A stretch of DNA of 62,584 nucleotides from Acidobacteriota bacterium (GCA_021781455.1 JAJXWV010000071.1:1-62584); one strand, 5' to 3'; shown: positions 33,171-42,382, counted from the stretch's first letter. Translations and numbers: made by a program. Notes: generated by a model from the letters alone, not told the origin.

Positions 33171-36080
33171 CTATATGTACGCGAAGATCATCGCGTACAG
33201 GATCAGGAAGATCAGGGTCAATCCGATCGCCAGCGCGATGAAGCCGAAGGTCTTGAACACCTTCTCCAGCTGCGCCGGAATCGGCCCCACAAGATGCTCA
33301 TCGAGCTGGTGCTTCTTGACGAGCTCTTCGTACTCGGCCGGCTTGTCGAACTTGAACTCCTCGATCGGCACGCGACCGGTGAAGATGACCGGATCCATCG
33401 GGAACTTGTCCGGGCGGAAGTGCGTGTTGAAGAAGTGAATCGTGAAGATGAACGCCACCGCCAGGAGCGCTTCGTCGCTGTGGACGATGGTGGCCACGTT
33501 GATCATGGCGCCCGGGATGACGCGGGTGAAGAACTCCGGGAACCAGAGGAACAGCCCCGTCGATCCGATCACCATCACGCCCCAGAACACGGCGAAGTAG
33601 TCGAACTTCTCCCAGTAGGTGTAGCGGCCGTACTTGGGCCGTTCGCCCCATCCGAAGAACCACATGAACGACTGCCAGATCTGCTTGATGTCCGTCGGTG
33701 TGAACATCAAAGTATCCGGGCCGGTCACCATCTGCTTCCAGGAGAGCTTCTCCGCGGCTTTCCGCTTGACGAGCGTGACGAGGTGATAGGCGAAGAGCGA
33801 GAGCAGAGCGACCGCCGCCACGCGGTGGATGTATCCCATGCTCTGACCGCCGCCGAGAATCCAGGAGATGGCGTGAGCCCATCCGGCGTAGGAGAACTTC
33901 AGCGCCATGCCGGTCAAGGCCAGCGTGAAGAACGTAATCATCATCACGAAGTGCTGCCAGCGCTGAAAACGTGCGAAGCGTTTGTAGAAGACCTCTCCGC
34001 GGTCGGCTTCCTTGTGCCCGATCCAGGACCGGCGTGTGCGCACCAGGCGGAAGAGCCAGAGCAGCGTGTGCAGGAGGAAAAACGCCAGCGTGCCGACGAG
34101 CAGCATCACCATGAAGCGGAACGACCAGTAGAGCCAGGGGTACTTCTTCGGGTCGTGGTGTGTGGCGTGGGTGAGGTAGCCGGCGAAGCGGCGGTTCGAG
34201 CCCTGGTGGCATTGGCCGCAGGTCTTCACCACGTTGGCGTGCGAGAGCGTCGAGCGCGGGTCGTCGGGCGGCAGGATGTTGTGCTGGCCGTGGCAGTCGG
34301 AGCATTTCGCGGCTCCCTCCGTGCCGAGGCGCGAGACCTTGCCGTGGAAGGTGTCGAAGAACGTCGCGGCCTCTTCGCGATGGCAGCGGCCGCACTGATT
34401 CATCATCTTCGTGCGGAAGCCGACCACATCGGTCCGGCCGATGGCGTGCGAGGTATGACAGTCGTTGCAGGTGGGCAGTTTCATCCCCGGTTTCGGCTTG
34501 CCGGTCGCGTGGATGCTGCGCTCGAACTGTTCCTCGATGCCCCTGTGGCATGTGCCGCATGTACTGGCCAGGTTCTTCGGGTTCACCGTCGATCGAGGAT
34601 CGCTCGGCGCCAGCTCGCGGTGGGAGGAGTGGCAGTTGACGCAGGTGGCCGTGACCACGAGGCCGCTCTCGGTGAGTGCCTTGCCGTGAATCGAGTCGGC
34701 GTACGTCTGCACGATGTCGGTGACTTCACTCTTGATGCGCACCGCGGCTTTGTGGCCGCGCTGATGGCATCGGGCGCAGAGCAACGGCACATTGCGCGCA
34801 TACGTCGGGGAGCTCGGCGTTCGCTTGCTCTGCGTCTCGTGATACGAGTGGCAGTCGAGGCAGTGCGGCGCGTCGGGATCGCCCTTCGCGGCCAGCTGGC
34901 CGTGCAGGCTCACGCGGTAGTCGGCGACCTGCGCCGCGTGGCAGATGCTGCAATCGACTTTCGATTTGATCGTCTCGCAGGCCCGTGTGCGCGAGGGAGT
35001 GACTTCCGTGTGGCACTGGGCGCAGGCCTTCTGGCCGTGGCGCGAAGCTGCGAACTTGACCGGGTCGACGAAGATCGAGATCTTCTGCCCGTTGCGAGTC
35101 ATGGTCAGGCCTCGTTTGCCGTGACAGGACAGGCAATCCTTGTTGGCCATGCCGGCGTCATAGAAGACGCGCCGGATCTCGTGCGGCTGGTGGCAGTCGG
35201 GGCAGGCCGGGATCTTGTGCGGCTCCGTCTCCCACAACCTTCCATTGATGACTTTGCGATGCACGGCCTCGATGCGGGCATGACACTGCGTGCACGTGCG
35301 GGCGATGTTCACCTTGGCGATGCTGGAGCGCGGATCGGTGTGCGGAAGAATGAAGTGCGACGTGTGGCAGGAGGTGCAGACCGCGGTCACGGTGAGCCCC
35401 TTTTGAAAGAGGCCTGCTCCGTGGATGGAGTCGCGGTAGTTCTCGAGGATTCGATCCTGTGGGATGTTGTGCGAGAGCGAGACCTGCGATCCCTCGCGAT
35501 GGCAGCCGCCGCAGAGCAGCGGAATGTTCATCACCGCGGTGCGCGACGCCGGATCGAGATGCGACTGGATCGAGTGCGCCCCGTGACAGGTCAGGCAGGT
35601 CGGTGCGAGCTTGTCCCCACGCGTTGCGGCACGGCCATGAAGGCTCTGGTGCTGCTCGGTCACGATCTTGGCGTGGCACTTCACGCAGTTCGTGATGGCA
35701 TCGCTCCCCTTCCGGATCTCGTGATTGCCATGGCAGTCGTAGCAGCGGACAGCCGCTTTCCCTTCGACCTTCTTTCCATGAACGCTCTTCGCGAGTGCGG
35801 TGGCTTCCGCGTCATGGCAGGTCGTGCAATCGACGGGCGTCACCTTCTCGTGGGGATAATCGGTGATGCTCTGGTGGCAATCGGTGCACTCGAAGGCGCC
35901 GTGGCGCGAGGCCTTGAAACGGGCGGGATCGACGTGGACGCTGATCTTCTTGCCGCCGACCTCTTTCACAGCCTCGGGATCCTGGTGGCAGCCGAGACAA
36001 TCGTCAGTCTTCAGCTGCGCGAACGCGGAGCCGGCGACGAGCAGGAGGGCTGCCGCCACCAGAGTGCGGGACCAGGACAT
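33171..36080 (-). CDS. 21-haem cytochrome c fused to membrane cytochrome b
   Basis: 969 residues from the ATG at 36080 (GGAGGT upstream) with a signal peptide (TLVAAALLLVAGSAFA). I count 21 CXXCH motifs between residues ~28 and ~690. A repeat is plain: CLGCH with ISVHVDPARFKASRHG, and again CLSCH with ISIFVDPVKFAASRHG ~320 residues later. The first unit has 10 haem sites, the second 11. The C-terminal ~290 residues hold about six membrane helices of the cytochrome b561/FdnI type with His pairs (FQRWQHFVMMITF, YIHRVAAVALLSLFAYHLV, NVATIVHSDEALLA, IFTIHFFNTHF). This would link the quinone pool to periplasmic c-haems, transferring electrons to or from an unidentified partner. Confidence 0.93.
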   Translation of the reverse strand: MSWSRTLVAAALLLVAGSAFAQLKTDDCLGCHQDPEAVKEVGGKKISVHVDPARFKASRHGAFECTDCHQSITDYPHEKVTPVDCTTCHDAEATALAKSVHGKKVEGKAAVRCYDCHGNHEIRKGSDAITNCVKCHAKIVTEQHQSLHGRAATRGDKLAPTCLTCHGAHSIQSHLDPASRTAVMNIPLLCGGCHREGSQVSLSHNIPQDRILENYRDSIHGAGLFQKGLTVTAVCTSCHTSHFILPHTDPRSSIAKVNIARTCTQCHARIEAVHRKVINGRLWETEPHKIPACPDCHQPHEIRRVFYDAGMANKDCLSCHGKRGLTMTRNGQKISIFVDPVKFAASRHGQKACAQCHTEVTPSRTRACETIKSKVDCSICHAAQVADYRVSLHGQLAAKGDPDAPHCLDCHSYHETQSKRTPSSPTYARNVPLLCARCHQRGHKAAVRIKSEVTDIVQTYADSIHGKALTESGLVVTATCVNCHSSHRELAPSDPRSTVNPKNLASTCGTCHRGIEEQFERSIHATGKPKPGMKLPTCNDCHTSHAIGRTDVVGFRTKMMNQCGRCHREEAATFFDTFHGKVSRLGTEGAAKCSDCHGQHNILPPDDPRSTLSHANVVKTCGQCHQGSNRRFAGYLTHATHHDPKKYPWLYWSFRFMVMLLVGTLAFFLLHTLLWLFRLVRTRRSWIGHKEADRGEVFYKRFARFQRWQHFVMMITFFTLALTGMALKFSYAGWAHAISWILGGGQSMGYIHRVAAVALLSLFAYHLVTLVKRKAAEKLSWKQMVTGPDTLMFTPTDIKQIWQSFMWFFGWGERPKYGRYTYWEKFDYFAVFWGVMVIGSTGLFLWFPEFFTRVIPGAMINVATIVHSDEALLAVAFIFTIHFFNTHFRPDKFPMDPVIFTGRVPIEEFKFDKPAEYEELVKKHQLDEHLVGPIPAQLEKVFKTFGFIALAIGLTLIFLILYAMIFAYI

Positions 36081-36470
36081 CCAGACCTCCTGAAACCGCG
36101 CGTCTCGGCGCGGATGTGGACCACGGGTGGGAGGGGCTGCGGGATCGTGTGGGAATGGGCACATAGCCGCCGTGATCCTAGGAGGATGTGCGCTTGGGAC
36201 GCGCCGATGCCGCTCACGTCACGTCGTGTTAGGACGCACCGGAGTCATGCATCACCTCGCACGAACACTCCTCCCGATCCGATCGCCGAAAATCGCCGGC
36301 GCTGCTTCGTCTGCAGCCACTCAACGCGGAGCTGGTTTGTCGTGGCCCGGCGAGCTCCGATCAACATCCGCATCGGTTCGCGATTGCGGCGACGGTCACG
36401 AGCTCGCTCACTGTGCCAGCTGCGACGCGGATCGCCTCTCGACCTCTGCGTTCGACCTTCGTCAGGCCAC

Positions 36471-36484
36471 GTGACCAACATCAC
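36471..36484. promoter_or_regulatory. CRP-type box GTGA-CCAACA-TCAC
   Basis: Exact half-sites with a 6-base spacer, ~390 bases before the 21-haem gene and ~420 before ahbC. It is far from both starts, so a role needs an intervening promoter or small RNA. Confidence 0.45.
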
Positions 36485-36747
36485 TCTTACCGCTGACGCA
36501 GCGCATCGGTCGTGACCGACCACAGCGGTACCTTGCGCGCGTGAACGCGTCGCAGTGCAACGAATCAGTCGCGCAGCCGGGGGAGATCCGTCGATCACCG
36601 AGTTGCACTACTGCGTTCAACCGTGCTTCCTCACCTTTCCGTCGGGACGACAGCTTGCCGGCCTGGCATCACGGGTGGGCACCGTGATACCGGACCTGCT
36701 CGCATCGGTCCGTCGGATCCCCCTCGGCTATTAACCCTCGATTCACC

Positions 36748-36775
36748 GGGCGCCGGCATCTCCGGCGCCCTTTTT
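36748..36775 (+). terminator. Strong terminator upstream of ahbC
   Basis: GGGCGCCGG-CATCT-CCGGCGCCC followed by TTTTT: a 9-bp GC stem and T run on the plus strand. No gene ends before it, so it closes either a leader/attenuator or an independent small RNA from the 36.5-36.75 kb stretch. Confidence 0.8.
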
Positions 36776-36791
36776 CTGTCCAAAATCGAGA

Positions 36792-36807
36792 TGTGTCCGA
36801 CGTCACA
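36792..36807. promoter_or_regulatory. CRP-like box TGTGT-CCGACG-TCACA
   Basis: Nine of the ten half-site bases match TGTGA-N6-TCACA. It lies 95 bases before ahbC, after the terminator, a plausible activator position for the ahb operon. Confidence 0.6.
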
Positions 36808-36901
36808 ACCTCTCGTGATTCGTTGCACGAGCAGCCGCCCGGTCATGCGGGAGGATGCCCCTGCGCACATGACCATGTGACGCGACGAATGGAGGACCTG
36901 G

Positions 36902-38101
36902 ATGATCAGCGTAACCAAGCTTCTCGGCGGGCCATCGTTCTTCGGTGACACGCTCCGCTACGACGCGACCTCGTCGAAGCAGAAGCACGGGACTAAGAGT
37001 GGCTCCGGCCCGGTCGTGGTGTGGAATTCGACCAAGACCTGCAATCTCGAGTGCATCCACTGCTACGCCTCGGCCAAGAAGCTGAAGTTCCCGGGCGAGA
37101 TGACCACCGAAGAAGGAAAGGCGATGATCGACGATCTCGCCGACTTCCACGTACCGGCTCTGCTCATGTCCGGTGGCGAACCGCTGGTGCGTCCCGACAT
37201 CCTCGAGCTGGCCGAGTATGCGACCGGGAAGGGAATCCGGGTGACGTTTTCGACGAACGGCATCCTGATCACCGACGAGAAGGCCAAGCGCCTCAAAGAC
37301 GTCGGCGTCACCTACTGCGGCATCTCCATCGACGGTGCCGAAGAGAGCCACGACCGGATGCGCGCCAAGAAGGGCGCCTACCAGGAGACTCTCAAGGGCA
37401 TTCGCAACTGCCGCAAACACGACATCCGCGTGGGCGCACGCTTCACCGTCACATCGCAGAACCTCGGCGACATCGACTCGATCTTCAAAGTCGTCGAGGA
37501 CGAAGGAATCGGCCGGCTGTGCATCTATCACCTGGTCTACTCCGGACGCGGCGCATATCTGTCCGGCATCGACGTTCCCAACGAGGAGAAGCGCGTCTTC
37601 ATGGACAAGCTGATCCGGCAAGTCGACAAGTGGAATGCCGAAAAGCGCGACATCGAAGTGATGACGGTCGACAACCATGCCGACGGCCCGTTCATCTATC
37701 TCTGGCTGCTCAAGAACGATCCGGCGCGTGCGGCGTACGCGTACGACCTGGTCATGCGCAACGGCGGCAACCGCACCGGCGTGGCCATCGGCGCCATCGA
37801 CAGCTTCGGCTTCGTGCATCCCGATCAGTTCACGCAGCATCACATCGTCGGCAACATCCGCGAACGCAAGTTCTCGGAGATCTGGACCGACCCGCACGTT
37901 TCGCTGCTCGCGGGACTTCGCAACCGCCGAGAGAAACTGCGCGGCCGCTGCGCAACCTGCCGCTGGTTGAGCTGCTGCAACGGCAACTTCCGCGCTCGCG
38001 CCGAGGGTGCCTTCAGCGATTACTGGGAGTCGGATCCGGCCTGTTACCTGTACGACTCCGAGATCGCAAACGCCGCAGACGAAGCCGCCCAGCCGGCGTG
38101 A
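36902..38101 (+). CDS. ahbC: AhbC-like radical SAM protein (didecarboxysiroheme deacetylase)
   Basis: 399 residues; GGAGG precedes the ATG. In the siroheme-dependent haem route AhbC removes two acetate side chains from 12,18-didecarboxysiroheme to give Fe-coproporphyrin III. Radical SAM cluster: CNLECIHC at ~43-50; SAM-binding LLMSGGEPLVRPD. The start MISVTKLLGGPSFFGDTLRY and the C-terminal Cys-rich block (RCATCRWLSCCNGNF, DPACYL) for an auxiliary 4Fe-4S cluster match AhbC. NirJ of haem d1 synthesis is close, but no cd1 nitrite reductase is in the window. It starts a three-gene operon. Confidence 0.85.
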   Translation: MISVTKLLGGPSFFGDTLRYDATSSKQKHGTKSGSGPVVVWNSTKTCNLECIHCYASAKKLKFPGEMTTEEGKAMIDDLADFHVPALLMSGGEPLVRPDILELAEYATGKGIRVTFSTNGILITDEKAKRLKDVGVTYCGISIDGAEESHDRMRAKKGAYQETLKGIRNCRKHDIRVGARFTVTSQNLGDIDSIFKVVEDEGIGRLCIYHLVYSGRGAYLSGIDVPNEEKRVFMDKLIRQVDKWNAEKRDIEVMTVDNHADGPFIYLWLLKNDPARAAYAYDLVMRNGGNRTGVAIGAIDSFGFVHPDQFTQHHIVGNIRERKFSEIWTDPHVSLLAGLRNRREKLRGRCATCRWLSCCNGNFRARAEGAFSDYWESDPACYLYDSEIANAADEAAQPA

Positions 38102-38134
38102 GCATCTGCAGACGAACGAGGAAGACGACCGCCC

Positions 38135-39262
38135 ATGACTTCTCTTGTCCCGAGCACTTCCGCCGAGATTCCAACCTCACCGCGTGACGCGGTGAACCGT
38201 CGCATTCTCGAGGTCTCAGAAGATCAGATCAAAGGCTTTTCACGAAACCCGATGCGCGAGATTGCGAAGCGGTCGGGCCTCGATGTCCAGACCGTCATCG
38301 AGCGCATCCAGGCCATGCTGCGCACCGGCATCATCCGCCGCGTGCGGCAGACGCTGCTGGCGACCAACCTCGCTCAGGGCGCGCTGATCGCCTGGAAGAT
38401 CACGCCCGACAAGCTCGATCACGCTTTCGAGTTCATCTCCAGAGAGGACCCGTTCTCCGGGCACGTGGTCATCCGCAATTCGGAGTTCGGATCGACCGCG
38501 TGGCCACTGTGGACGACCCTCAAAGTGCCTACCGGCTTCTCGGTCGAGAAGCACTGCGATTACATCCGCGACTCGATCGGCGCCGAAAAGTACCGGATCA
38601 TGCCGGCTCTGCGCGCCTTCGTCCTGGGCGTCGGCCACATGCGCCGCAAGCACCTGCACGTCGGTGCGATGGCGGATGCGCCGGCCATGGACATGGTGCC
38701 GGCCATCGTGGACCTCGACGATCGCGACTGGCGTGTGCTCGTGGAGCTGAAGCGCGACTTCAAGGCCGACGAGATCAGCGAAGAGCTGTGGGCTCCTCGT
38801 GCCGCAGCAGCCGGGCTTCCGCTCGAGGAGTTCCTCGCCGTCGCCGAGTCGCTCGACAGCCGCGGCGTCATCGGACGCTTCTCCACGTTTCTCGAGCACA
38901 CCAAACCGGTCGGCGACGCCAGCGAGCGCCTGTCGAGCTTCAACGGCCTATTCCACTGGAGCGTTCCGGCCGGCAAGGAGATCGAAGGGGGCCGCGAGAT
39001 CGGGCGCTTCACCATTCTCACCCACTGCTACTGGCGCGATGCCGGTCCCGAGCTCGACAACGTCAACATCATGGCGGTCGCGCACGGCGAGACGAAGGAC
39101 GAGGTCATGGCTCACAAGGCCGCCATCGACAAGCACCTCATCGACAGCGGGATCGGCCTGAACTACACGAACGTCTACTGGGGTGGCCGCGCGGAGATCA
39201 AGCCGAGCGAGGTCTCGCCGGCCGCCTACCGCGCCTGGGCCGCGCAGCATGGACTGCTCTGA
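38135..39262 (+). CDS. ahbAB: Fused AhbA-AhbB siroheme decarboxylase
   Basis: 375 residues made of two Lrp/AsnC-like halves (~20-185 and ~190-375), each with an HTH-like start (NPMREIAKRSGLDVQTVIER; ISEELWAPRAAAAGLPLEEF) and an RAM-like ferredoxin fold (GALIAWKITPDKLDHAFEFI; GLFHWSVPAGKEIEGGREI). The two subunits are usually separate ~150-190 residue proteins that decarboxylate siroheme. A fused NirDL-like protein of haem d1 synthesis has the same layout. It lies 33 bases after ahbC. Confidence 0.85.
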   Translation: MTSLVPSTSAEIPTSPRDAVNRRILEVSEDQIKGFSRNPMREIAKRSGLDVQTVIERIQAMLRTGIIRRVRQTLLATNLAQGALIAWKITPDKLDHAFEFISREDPFSGHVVIRNSEFGSTAWPLWTTLKVPTGFSVEKHCDYIRDSIGAEKYRIMPALRAFVLGVGHMRRKHLHVGAMADAPAMDMVPAIVDLDDRDWRVLVELKRDFKADEISEELWAPRAAAAGLPLEEFLAVAESLDSRGVIGRFSTFLEHTKPVGDASERLSSFNGLFHWSVPAGKEIEGGREIGRFTILTHCYWRDAGPELDNVNIMAVAHGETKDEVMAHKAAIDKHLIDSGIGLNYTNVYWGGRAEIKPSEVSPAAYRAWAAQHGLL

Positions 39263-39271
39263 GGAACGATC

Positions 39272-40516
39272 ATGAGCGATGAGAAACATGGAAGTGGAAG
39301 CGCGCTGGCCGAGGCCGGCGTGCGCGTTGCGCCGCACGGCCTTCAGCCGGGGGGCGTGGACTTCAACGCCAACCCGTTCGTCGTCATCTGGGAAATGACC
39401 CGGGCCTGCGACCTGGCCTGCGTTCATTGCCGCGCAGCCGCACAGTCGCGCCGCAGCCAGTTCGAGCTGACCACCGAACAGGGACATGCCCTCATCGACC
39501 AGATCGCGCTGCTCAAGCCGCGCGTCTTCGTCATCACCGGCGGCGATCCGCTCAAGCGCGACGACGTCTACGACATGATCACCTACGCCCGCAAAGCCGG
39601 CCTGGAGCCCTCGGTCACGCCGAGCGCCACGCCCCTGCTGACCGAGGAGTCGATCGCCAGGATGAAGCGCCACGGCGTGGCGCGGCTGGCCATCTCCCTC
39701 GACGCCTCGCATGCCGCTGCCCACGACGACTTCCGCCGCGTGCAGGGCTCGTTCGACCTCACCATCCGCGCCATCCGTGCCGCGCAGCGCGAAGGCATTC
39801 CCGTCCAGGTCAACACCTCCATCACCCGCCGCACCGTCGGCGACATCGAACATCTGGCCAACCTGCTGACGCAGTTCGAAAACGTGGTGATGTGGAGCGT
39901 CTTCTTCGTCGTGCCCACCGGCCGCGCCAAGACCGGTGACATGATCGAGCCCGGCGAGGTGGAGAAGCTCTTCGCCCTTCTCTACGACATCAGCAAGCGC
40001 GTCTCCTTCAACATCCGCACGACCGAGGCCATGCACTATCGCCGCTATGTGCTCCAGCGGATGATGCAGGCCCAGGGGAAGAGCACCGACGAGCTGATCG
40101 ACCCGAAGACCGGCGTCGTCGACGCCTCGACTCTGTTCATGGGACAGGCTCCCCGGCACGCACCGCTCGGTGTGCAGATGCAGACCGGCGCCATCACTCG
40201 CGCTCCTCGCGGCGTCAACGAAGCCAAGGGGTTCGTCTTCATCTCGCATATCGGAGACGTGTTCCCGAGTGGTTTCCTCCCGCTCAAGGCCGGCAACGTG
40301 AAGAAAGAATCGCTGGTCGACATCTACCGCTCCAGCGATCTCTTCGTCAGCCTGCGCGACAGCTCGAGGCTGAAAGGCAAATGCGGGATCTGCGAGTTCC
40401 GCGAGCTCTGCGGCGGGTCGCGCTCGCGCGCCTGGTCCGTGACCGGCGACGTATTCGAATCGGATCCGATCTGTACCTACGAACCGCGTGCGCTGACGGC
40501 GCACGCGCAGCAGTAA
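39272..40516 (+). CDS. ahbD: AhbD-like radical SAM/SPASM protein (haem synthase)
   Basis: 414 residues. AhbD oxidatively decarboxylates Fe-coproporphyrin III to haem b. Radical SAM motif CDLACVHC (~47-54) in the context VVIWEMTRACDLACVHCRAA; SAM motif VITGGDPLKRDD. The SPASM-like C-terminus has CGICEFRELCGGSRSRA and a final C in DPICTYEP, ligands for an extra cluster. Related TIGR04053-type radical SAM proteins of unclear function share this architecture, so the enzyme step rests partly on its neighbours. It is 9 bases after ahbAB. Confidence 0.78.
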   Translation: MSDEKHGSGSALAEAGVRVAPHGLQPGGVDFNANPFVVIWEMTRACDLACVHCRAAAQSRRSQFELTTEQGHALIDQIALLKPRVFVITGGDPLKRDDVYDMITYARKAGLEPSVTPSATPLLTEESIARMKRHGVARLAISLDASHAAAHDDFRRVQGSFDLTIRAIRAAQREGIPVQVNTSITRRTVGDIEHLANLLTQFENVVMWSVFFVVPTGRAKTGDMIEPGEVEKLFALLYDISKRVSFNIRTTEAMHYRRYVLQRMMQAQGKSTDELIDPKTGVVDASTLFMGQAPRHAPLGVQMQTGAITRAPRGVNEAKGFVFISHIGDVFPSGFLPLKAGNVKKESLVDIYRSSDLFVSLRDSSRLKGKCGICEFRELCGGSRSRAWSVTGDVFESDPICTYEPRALTAHAQQ

Positions 40517-40882
40517 GCCGTCCTCCCTTCGTCAGACGCCTGGGGCTGGCGCGCGTAGCGCCGGTCCCAGCGTCTTTTTGGGGATGGTTCGAGTGCCGCG
40601 CTCATGATCAGCATCGGACGCCCCTCTCCGTTTCGATGCGAAGGCGTGCGGTCATGGCCATTGCCGGCGGATCGAGAACGGTCGTGGAAGGAAGCTCCGT
40701 CACCAGCATGACCACGCGCGCTTCGGATCCCGGAGCGATCAACTCATCGAATCCGCGAGTTGCCAAGGATGAGGAACGAGGGATGCGCAGCTCGGCCGAT
40801 CATCCCTCATCCCTCATCCCTGAAAAAGTGCGGCGGCCCGTTTCCGGGCCGCCGCGGATCAACATTGAAGTCTGCCCGCCCG
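40517..40882. other. Intergenic region between convergent ahbD and 8-haem gene
   Basis: 366 bases with no gene. It contains tandem copies of CATCCCT near 40801-40819 (with an inverted partner AGGGATG at 40778), then the terminator listed below. Confidence 0.55.
40823..40855 (-). terminator. Terminator of 8-haem cytochrome operon
   Basis: An 11-bp GC stem (GCGGCGGCCCG with loop GGAA on the minus strand) followed by ACTTTTTC. It lies 28 bases after the stop and is a textbook Rho-independent terminator. Confidence 0.88.
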
Positions 40883-42382
40883 CTACATCGGTTTCCCGGT
40901 GTGGCAATCGGCGCAGGTAGCCGAGCGGAGGTCGCCGATATCGACGGGGTGCTGGAACTCGTTCTTCGGCACTTCGAACATGATGTTCCCGGCCTGCTGC
41001 TCGCCTAACACGTCGTGGCAGATGTGGCAGTCCTTGGGAATGATCTTGCCGTTCTTCGCCACGTGCTGGTCATCGTGGCAGCGGAAGCATCCCTTGAAAT
41101 AGAAGTGGCCGATGTTGTCGGGGTGCACGCGCCAGTCGACCTTCATCTCCGGGAAGCGGGTGTTCTGGAAGACGATCTGCACGTTCTTGATCGCTGATTC
41201 GACGGCAGGACGCTTCGTGTTCCAGACTGCAGGCTGCTCGGTGGAGTAGTACGTGCGGAGAGACTTGTCGATGGCCTGCAGGGCCTCGGGCGTGGTCTTG
41301 TAGTCGCCCGAGAGCGCCTCGACGGCCTTGGACTTGATGAACGGCAGCGTGCGATCGATGCGCCCGGCCAGCAGCTCGCGGTCGATGGCCCGATCGGGCG
41401 GTACGTAGATGTGCGTCGGACGGTTGTGGCAGTCGATGCAGTCCATGGTCCGCTTCGGCATCGCAGCCAGCTGGGCGTCGGTGAACTTCGAGTCCTGCGC
41501 CTTGTACTCGGTCGCTTCGTTCGTCTTGCGGTTGCGGATGCGCACCCACTCGATGTTCTGGCGCTGTTCGTCGCTGGCGATGTACTGGATCTCGTTCTGG
41601 TTGAACATGTGCCAGTGAATGCCGGCCACCAGTCCGCCGGTGGGGCTTCCGCCGCCGGTCTTGATGAGCATGCGGATCTCGCGCGGCGTGTTCTGCTCGT
41701 CATATCCGAAGTGCGTGAAGACCTTCAGCTGGGCGCCGAAGAACTTCTCCGGCCAATGGCACCGCTCGCAGGTCTCGCGCGACGGACGGAGGTTCTCGAC
41801 CGGGGACGGAATCGGCTCTGGATACTTGTGGGCGATGACCGAATAGACCTGATACGCGCCGGAGAGCTTCGAGCGGACGTACCACCCTGCGCCCGCACCG
41901 ACATGGCAGCCGACGCAGCCGACCCGCGCGTGCGGCGACTGCAGGTAGGCCGTGTATTCGGGATGCATGACCTTGTGGCAGACCAGACCGCAGAACTGGT
42001 CCGAGTCCGTGTACTCGTACATGCGGTAGCTGCCCAGGAGACTGATGATGATGAAGAAAAAGATGCCGAAGGCCCAGATGATGGCCATCCTGCGCACCCG
42101 CGGCGAGTTGAGGTCCAGTGACGGATAGCGGGCGATCGCGTCGGGAGCCATCTTGTGCCGGCGCCGGCGCTCCACGAGCATTCCGACGAAGAACAGCAGC
42201 AGCCCGCCGACCATGAAGGCCGGGACGACTGCGTACGCCAGAATGCCGACATACGGGTTGTGAACTCCCGTGACGTCGGCAAACACCAGGAAGATGATGT
42301 TGGCGAGACTGACGGCGGCGATCACCAGGCCTGCGGCGCTGATGACGTTGCGGGCCAGGCTCGGCCGGTTCGAATCAGGCAT
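40883..42382 (-). CDS. NapC/NirT-like membrane-anchored octahaem cytochrome c
   Basis: 499 residues. Two N-terminal membrane helices (VISAAGLVIAAVSLANIIFL, ILAYAVVPAFMVGGLLLFF) and a third at ~100-118 anchor it. I count seven CXXCH motifs plus one CX3CH (FCGLVCHKVMHPEY) at the first site; this variant also occurs in related NapC-type proteins. SPHARVGCVGCHVGAGAGW and RETCERCHWPEKF are typical of the family. It would take electrons from menaquinol and pass them outward. It is 39 bases after the 11-haem gene and shares its operon. Confidence 0.9.
   Translation of the reverse strand: MPDSNRPSLARNVISAAGLVIAAVSLANIIFLVFADVTGVHNPYVGILAYAVVPAFMVGGLLLFFVGMLVERRRRHKMAPDAIARYPSLDLNSPRVRRMAIIWAFGIFFFIIISLLGSYRMYEYTDSDQFCGLVCHKVMHPEYTAYLQSPHARVGCVGCHVGAGAGWYVRSKLSGAYQVYSVIAHKYPEPIPSPVENLRPSRETCERCHWPEKFFGAQLKVFTHFGYDEQNTPREIRMLIKTGGGSPTGGLVAGIHWHMFNQNEIQYIASDEQRQNIEWVRIRNRKTNEATEYKAQDSKFTDAQLAAMPKRTMDCIDCHNRPTHIYVPPDRAIDRELLAGRIDRTLPFIKSKAVEALSGDYKTTPEALQAIDKSLRTYYSTEQPAVWNTKRPAVESAIKNVQIVFQNTRFPEMKVDWRVHPDNIGHFYFKGCFRCHDDQHVAKNGKIIPKDCHICHDVLGEQQAGNIMFEVPKNEFQHPVDIGDLRSATCADCHTGKPM

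Larger units (their letters stand above)
36081..36901. other. Long divergent region, 21-haem gene and ahbC
   Basis: 821 bases without a convincing gene between divergent starts. It contains a GTGA-N6-TCAC box, a terminator, a second CRP-like site and a short palindrome CACAT-GACC-ATGTG at 36866-36879. Short ORFs here do not look like proteins. It probably holds regulatory DNA and possibly a small RNA. Confidence 0.55.

Noticed and set aside
33162-36515. Plus-strand open frame of 1117 codons
   Set aside because: It is the complement of the 21-haem gene. Its translation is rich in Arg/His/Asp with no domain, while the minus strand has 21 CXXCH motifs, a signal peptide and a ribosome-binding site.
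36623-36880. 85-codon frame upstream of ahbC
   Set aside because: It runs through the terminator and the CRP-like box, and the peptide has no signal peptide or domain.
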